Shown here: positions 58,603 to 64,000 of the stretch, in pieces
Numbering within the stretch: the first letter of the stretch is position 1
How the letters are laid out: every line of letters starts with the position of its first letter
Origin: Loxodes magnus
Lineage: Eukaryota > Ciliophora > Karyorelictea > Loxodida > Loxodidae
Direction: 5' to 3'
DNA: 64,000 nucleotides
Assembly (NCBI GenBank): GCA_946699065.1
Contig: CAMPDV010001492.1
Coordinates: 39,608-103,607, forward strand
The notes under the pieces: generated by a model
Databases searched by the model: none
Told to the model about the DNA's origin: nothing
The model's input: only the letters and a program-made list of their open reading frames with translations
Made by a program: the position numbers and the translations under genes

Positions 58603-60504
58603 CCTCATGGTCTTACAGGTACCTGTCTTGACGTCCCATAGTCTCACCGTCTAATCATAACTTCCCGATACGATGAACTCTGAATCACTGGATATAGACA
58701 CAGCATATACCTAATTTGTGTGACCACTCATGGTCTTACAGGTACCTGTCTTGACGTCCCATAGTCTCACCGTATAATCATAACTTCCCGATACGATGAA
58801 CTCTGAATCACTGGATATAGCCACAGCATATACCTAATTTGTGTGACCACTCATGGTCTTACAGGTACCTGTCTTGACGTCCCATAGTCTCACCGTCATA
58901 TCATGACTTCCCGATACGATGAACTCTGAATCACTGGATATAGACACAGCATATACCTAATTTGTGTGACCACTCATGGTCTTACAGGTACCTGTCTTGA
59001 CGTCCCATAGTCTCACCGTATAATCATAACTTCCCGATACGATGAACTCTGAATCACTGGATATAGCCACAGCATATACATGACTAGTGTGACCACTCAT
59101 GGTCTTACAGGTACCTGTCTTGACGTCCCATAGTCTCACCGTATAATCTACACTTCCCGATACGATGAACTCTGAATCACTGGATATAGACACAGCATAT
59201 ACCTAATTTGTGTGACCACTCATGGTCTTACAGGTACCTGTCTTGACGTCCCATAGTCTCACCGTCATATCATGACTTCCCGATACGATGAACTCTGAAT
59301 CACTGGATATAGCCACAGCATATACCTAATTTGTGTGACACCTCATGGTCTTACAGGTACCTGTCTTGACGTCCCATAGTCTCACCGTATAATCTACACT
59401 TCCCGATACGATGAACTCTGAATCACTGGATATAGACACAGCATATACCTAATTTGTGTGACCACTCATGGTCTTACAGGTACCTGTCTTGAAGTCCCAT
59501 AGTCTCACCGTATAATCTACACTTCCCGATACGATGAACTCTGAATCACTGGATATAGCCACAGATCTTACATAATCTTTGTTACACCTCATGGTCTTAC
59601 AGGTACCTGTCTTGACGTCCCATAGTCTCACCGTATAATCATGACTTCCCGAAACGATGAACTCTAAATCACTGGATATAGCCACAGATCTTACATAATC
59701 TTTGTTACACCTCATGGTCTTACAGGTACCTGTCTTGACGTCCCATAGTCTCACCGTATAATCATAACTTCCCGATACGATGAACTCTGAATCACTGGAT
59801 ATAGCCACAGCATATACATGACTAGTGTGACCACTCATGGTCTTACAGGTACCTGTCTTGAAGTCCCATAGTCTCACCGTCTAATCATGACTTCCCGATA
59901 CGATGAACTCTGAATCACTGGATATAGACACAGCATATACCTAATTTGTGTGACCACTCATGGTCTTACAGGTACCTGTCTTGACGTCCCATAGTCTCAC
60001 CGTCTAATCATAACTTCCCGATACGATGAACTCTGAATCACTGGATATAGCCACAGATCTTACATAATCTGTGTGACCACTCATGGTCTTACAGGTACCT
60101 GTCTTGACGTCCCATAGTCTCACCGTCATATCATGACTTCCCGATACGATGAACTCTGAATCACTGGATATAGCCACAGCATATACCTAATTTGTGTGAC
60201 CACTCATGGTCTTACAGGTACCTGTCTTGACGTCCCATAGTCTCACCGTATAATCATAACTTCCCGATACGATGAACTCTGAATCACTGGATATAGCCAC
60301 AGATCTTACATAATCTGTGTGACCACTCATGGTCTTACAGGTACCTGTCTTGACGTCCCATAGTCTCACCGTATAATCATAACTTCCCGATACGATGAAC
60401 TCTGAATCACTGGATATAGACACAGCATATACCTAATTTGTGTGACCACTCATGGTCTTACAGGTACCTGTCTTGACGTCCCATAGTCTCACCGTCATAT
60501 CATG
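58603..60504 (-). CDS. WD40-repeat array, frame block 12
   Basis: About 15 units between the +1 lesions at about 58603 and 60504 (catggacttccc, an extra G). It contains V33F units (WDFKTG) near 59491 and 59861, and N3 units (RCNKD), which lose the tetrad His. A1/S1-type VSIS units (TCT at position 11) followed by TAG at position 6 are frequent. Confidence 0.5.
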
Positions 60505-62640
60505 GACTTCCCGATACGATGAACTCTGAATCACTGGATATAGCCACAGCATATACCTAATTTGTGTGACCACTCATGGTCTTACAGGTACCTGTCTTGA
60601 CGTCCCATAGTCTCACCGTCTAATCATGACTTCCCGATACGATGAACTCTGAATCACTGGATATAGACACAGCATATACATGACTAGTGTGACACCTCAT
60701 GGTCTTACAGGTACCTGTCTTGACGTCCCATAGTCTCACCGTCATATCATGACTTCCCGATACGATGAACTCTGAATCACTGGATATAGCCACAGCAAAT
60801 ACCTAATTTGTGTGACCACTCATGGTCTTACAGGTACCTGTCTTGACGTCCCATAGTCTCACCGTCATATCATGACTTCCCGATACGATGAACTCTGAAT
60901 CACTGGATATAGCCACAGATCTTACATAATCTGTGTGACCACTCATGGTCTTACAGGTACCTGTCTTGACGTCCCATAGTCTCACCGTCATATCATGACT
61001 TCCCGATACGATGAACTCTGAATCACTGGATATAGCCACAGCATATACATGACTAGTGTGACCACTCATGGTCTTACAGGTACCTGTCTTGACGTCCCAT
61101 AGTCTCACCGTCATATCATGACTTCCCGATACGATGAACTCTGAATCACTGGATATAGCCACAGATCTTACATAATCTTTGTGACACCTCATGGTCTTAC
61201 AGGTACCTGTCTTGACGTCCCATAGTCTCACCGTATAATCATGACTTCCCGATACGATGAACTCTGAATCACTGGATATAGCCACAGATCTTACATAATC
61301 TGTGTGACACCTCATGGTCTTACAGGTACCTGTCTTGACGTCCCATAGTCTCACCGTCTAATCATGACTTCCCGATACGATGAACTCTGAATCACTGGAT
61401 ATAGCCACAGCATATACCTAATTTGTGTGACCACTCATGGTCTTACAGGTACCTGTCTTGACGTCCCATAGTCTCACCGTCATATCATGACTTCCCGATA
61501 CGATGAACTCTGAATCACTGGATATAGCCACAGCATATACCTAATTTGTGTGACCACTCATGGTCTTACAGGTACCTGTCTTGACGTCCCATAGTCTCAC
61601 CGTCTAATCATGACTTCCCGATACGATGAACTCTAAATCACTGGATATAGACACAGCATATACATGACTAGTGTGACCACTCATGGTCTTACAGGTACCT
61701 GTCTTGAAGTCCCATAGTCTCACCGTATAATCTACACTTCCCGATACGATGAACTCTGAATCACTGGATATAGCCACAGATCTTACATAATCTTTGTTAC
61801 ACCTCATGGTCTTACAGGTACCTGTCTTGACGTCCCATAGTCTCACCGTATAATCATGACTTCCCGAAACGATGAACTCTAAATCACTGGATATAGCCAC
61901 AGATCTTACATAATCTTTGTTACACCTCATGGTCTTACAGGTACCTGTCTTGACGTCCCATAGTCTCACCGTATAATCATAACTTCCCGATACGATGAAC
62001 TCTGAATCACTGGATATAGCCACAGCATATACATGACTAGTGTGACCACTCATGGTCTTACAGGTACCTGTCTTGAAGTCCCATAGTCTCACCGTCTAAT
62101 CATGACTTCCCGATACGATGAACTCTGAATCACTGGATATAGACACAGCATATACCTAATTTGTGTGACCACTCATGGTCTTACAGGTACCTGTCTTGAC
62201 GTCCCATAGTCTCACCGTCTAATCATAACTTCCCGATACGATGAACTCTGAATCACTGGATATAGCCACAGATCTTACATAATCTGTGTGACCACTCATG
62301 GTCTTACAGGTACCTGTCTTGACGTCCCATAGTCTCACCGTCATATCATGACTTCCCGATACGATGAACTCTGAATCACTGGATATAGCCACAGCATATA
62401 CCTAATTTGTGTGACCACTCATGGTCTTACAGGTACCTGTCTTGACGTCCCATAGTCTCACCGTATAATCATAACTTCCCGATACGATGAACTCTGAATC
62501 ACTGGATATAGACACAGCATATACCTAATTTGTGTGACCACTCATGGTCTTACAGGTACCTGTCTTGACGTCCCATAGTCTCACCGTATAATCATAACTT
62601 CCCGATACGATGAACTCTGAATCACTGGATATAGACACAG
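59449..62640 (-). repeat. 18-unit duplication with V33F/N3 marker units
   Basis: The rare V33F change (cttgaagtccc) at about 59491 and 59861 recurs at about 61706 and 62075. The offset of 2,215 bp is 18 x 123 plus the single inserted base at 60504. Both copies carry the N3 units (tttgttacacc) between the marker units. Confidence 0.85.
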
Positions 62641-64000
62641 CATATACCTAATTTGTGTGACCACTCATGGTCTTACAGGTACCTGTCTTGACGTCCCATA
62701 GTCTCACCGTCATATCATGACTTCCCGATACGATGAACTCTGAATCACTGGATATAGCCACAGCATATACCTAATTTGTGTGACCACTCATGGTCTTACA
62801 GGTACCTGTCTTGACGTCCCATAGTCTCACCGTCTAATCATGACTTCCCGATACGATGAACTCTGAATCACTGGATATAGACACAGCATATACATGACTA
62901 GTGTGACACCTCATGGTCTTACAGGTACCTGTCTTGACGTCCCATAGTCTCACCGTCATATCATGACTTCCCGATACGATGAACTCTGAATCACTGGATA
63001 TAGCCACAGCATATACCTAATTTGTGTGACCACTCATGGTCTTACAGGTACCTGTCTTGACGTCCCATAGTCTCACCGTACAATCATGACTTCCCGATAC
63101 GATGAACTCTAAATCACTGGATATAGCCACAGATCTTACATAATCTGTGTGACCACTCATGGTCTTACAGGTACCTGTCTTGACGTCCCATAGTCTCACC
63201 GTCATATCATAACTTCCCGATACGATGAACTCTGAATCACTGGATATAGCCACAGCATATACATGACTAGTGTGACCACTCATGGTCTTACAGGTACCTG
63301 TCTTGACGTCCCATAGTCTCACCGTCATATCATGACTTCCCGATACGATGAACTCTGAATCACTGGATATAGCCACAGATCTTACATAATCTGTGTGACA
63401 CCTCATGGTCTTACAGGTACCTGTCTTGACGTCCCATAGTCTCACCGTCTAATCATGACTTCCCGATACGATGAACTCTGAATCACTGGATATAGCCTCA
63501 GCATATACATGACTAGTGTGACCACTCATGGTCTTACAGGTACCTGTCTTGACGTCCCATAGTCTCACCGTCATATCATGACTTCCCGATACGATGAACT
63601 CTGAATCACTGGATATAGCCTCAGCATATACATGACTAGTGTGACCACTCATGGTCTTACAGGTACCTGTCTTGACGTCCCATAGTCTCACCGTCTAATC
63701 ATGACTTCCCGATACGATGAACTCTGAATCACTGGATATAGCCACAGATCTTACATAATCTTTGTGACACCTCATGGTCTTACAGGTACCTGTCTTGACG
63801 TCCCATAGTCTCACCGTATAATCTACACTTCCCGATACGATGAACTCTGAATCACTGGATATAGCCACAGATCTTACATAATCTTTGTGACACCTCATGG
63901 TCTTACAGGTACCTGTCTTGACGTCCCATAGTCTCACCGTCTAATCATGACTTCCCGATACGATGAACTCTGAATCACTGGATATAGCCTCAGCATATAC
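60505..64000 (-). CDS. WD40-repeat array, frame block 13 (upstream end, partial)
   Basis: About 28 units, the part translated first within this window, open at the high-coordinate edge. Neither the true start nor any N-terminal domain is included. 60803-61354 is a 183-codon stretch with no stop. The V33F/N3 module of 59.4-59.9 kb recurs here 18 units later. From about 63.5 kb the V10E variant typical of the opposite end of the window returns, so the array composition is not simply polarised. Confidence 0.6.

Larger units (their letters stand above)
1..64000 (-). repeat. Tandem array of ~520 WD40-coding 123-bp units
   Basis: Every base of the window belongs to a head-to-tail 123-bp unit. The 6-bp site GGTACC recurs in nearly every unit, from 57 to 63908, which is 519 periods plus 14 bp. 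That excess equals the sum of the indels listed separately (-6, six -1, +23, three +1, and a -1/+1 pair). On the minus strand a unit encodes S1 G2 H3 through M41: the GH dipeptide, the conserved Asp at 25 and W31-D32, with 41 residues against the usual 40-44 for a WD40 repeat. Units differ mainly at positions 1-6, 8-11, 16, 24, 26 and 29; the rest is nearly identical even at silent sites. That means either very recent expansion or strong homogenisation. The array continues beyond both window edges. Confidence 0.98.

Noticed and set aside
4961-60505. Programmed ribosomal frameshift sites at the single-base indels
   Set aside because: No slippery heptamer or adjacent pseudoknot is apparent, and the indels occur at different motifs in few units.
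1-64000. CRISPR or other repeat-spacer array
   Set aside because: There are no unique spacers; the whole 123-bp unit is conserved and in coding register with a known protein repeat.
1-64000. Genes on the plus strand
   Set aside because: The plus strand is the reverse complement of the WD40 frame, with recurrent stops in each frame and no protein-like pattern.
1-64000. Separate small genes between successive TAG codons
   Set aside because: They would begin at the GTG of V28 in mid-blade, lack any ribosome-binding or promoter sequence, and end in mid-repeat. They are pieces of one array.
1-64000. Pyrrolysine (TAG) or selenocysteine (TGA) insertion
   Set aside because: Hundreds of sites at surface loop positions with no downstream insertion element do not fit either system.
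1-64000. Introns removing the stop codons
   Set aside because: Stops lie inside conserved repeats and no splice-site pattern flanks them; removing them would break the 41-residue period.
1-64000. Simple assembly concatemer of one unit
   Set aside because: Units carry many different variant combinations in a non-periodic order with marker changes shared only by specific duplicates. Mis-sized duplications by the assembler remain possible.
1-64000. Non-coding centromeric or subtelomeric satellite
   Set aside because: Not excluded as present role, but origin is clearly WD40 coding: differences avoid the structural codons and almost all length changes are in whole units.
1-64000. NLR/STAND protein gene call with a named symbol
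   Set aside because: No nucleotide-binding or effector domain is inside the window; only the repeat type supports the comparison.

Overview
The whole 64 kb window is one thing: the interior of a tandem array of a 123-bp unit. Read on the minus strand, each unit encodes one complete 41-residue WD40 repeat. No flanking DNA, promoter, start codon context, partner domain, RNA gene or mobile element is visible, and the array runs off both ends. From the first invariant GGTACC site (position 57) to the last (63908) there are exactly 519 periods plus 14 bp. The indels I could find also sum to +14, so the window holds about 520 units with no whole-unit gaps. GC of a typical unit is about 45% (56 of 123). 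Read end to end the array would be about 21,300 residues, or about 74 seven-bladed propellers.

Numbering each repeat from S1-G2-H3, the structural positions are almost invariant: I12-D15, E17-S23, D25, T27-V28 and L30-M41, including the H, S, D and W of the WD40 hydrogen-bond tetrad. Variation is concentrated at 1/2 (SG or RC), 4, 5, 6, 8, 9, 10, 11, 16, 24, 26 and 29. Several of these lie on the ligand-binding face of a propeller, which is the pattern seen in hypervariable WD40 recognition proteins such as the fungal NWD/HET family.

The array is full of in-frame TAG codons, but I found them at only two codon positions, 26 (D-x-TV) and 6 (HTN-x-VYAV). TGA occurs only from about 24.5 to 57.7 kb, apart from one locally frameshifted unit near 5.6 kb, and sits at positions 8, 24 and once at 6. 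I saw no in-frame TAA. Either this is a huge decaying or silent WD40 array, or the organism reads TAG (and perhaps TGA) as sense. Gln or Glu at the TAG sites and Trp at the TGA sites would give textbook WD40 repeats. Tyr at TAG would make those units identical in protein to their TAT siblings.

Layout on the minus strand, transcribed from 64000 towards 1, is one frame interrupted by rare indels. If TAG and TGA are sense, the longest unbroken blocks are 35459-56807 (about 7,100 residues), 13862-28742 (about 4,960) and 5568-13860 (about 2,760, with locally compensated shifts). Superimposed are many higher-order duplications of 4 to 46 units, some directly adjacent and some carrying the same frameshift in both copies, so the array has grown by repeated unequal exchange or segmental duplication. 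With standard stops the longest open run is 326 codons (21485-22465).

The organism cannot be named from this sequence. Codon choice (AGA, ATA, CTA, AGT), array size and the absence of any intergenic punctuation suggest a eukaryote, probably a protist, alga or fungus, but a bacterial or giant-element origin is not excluded.
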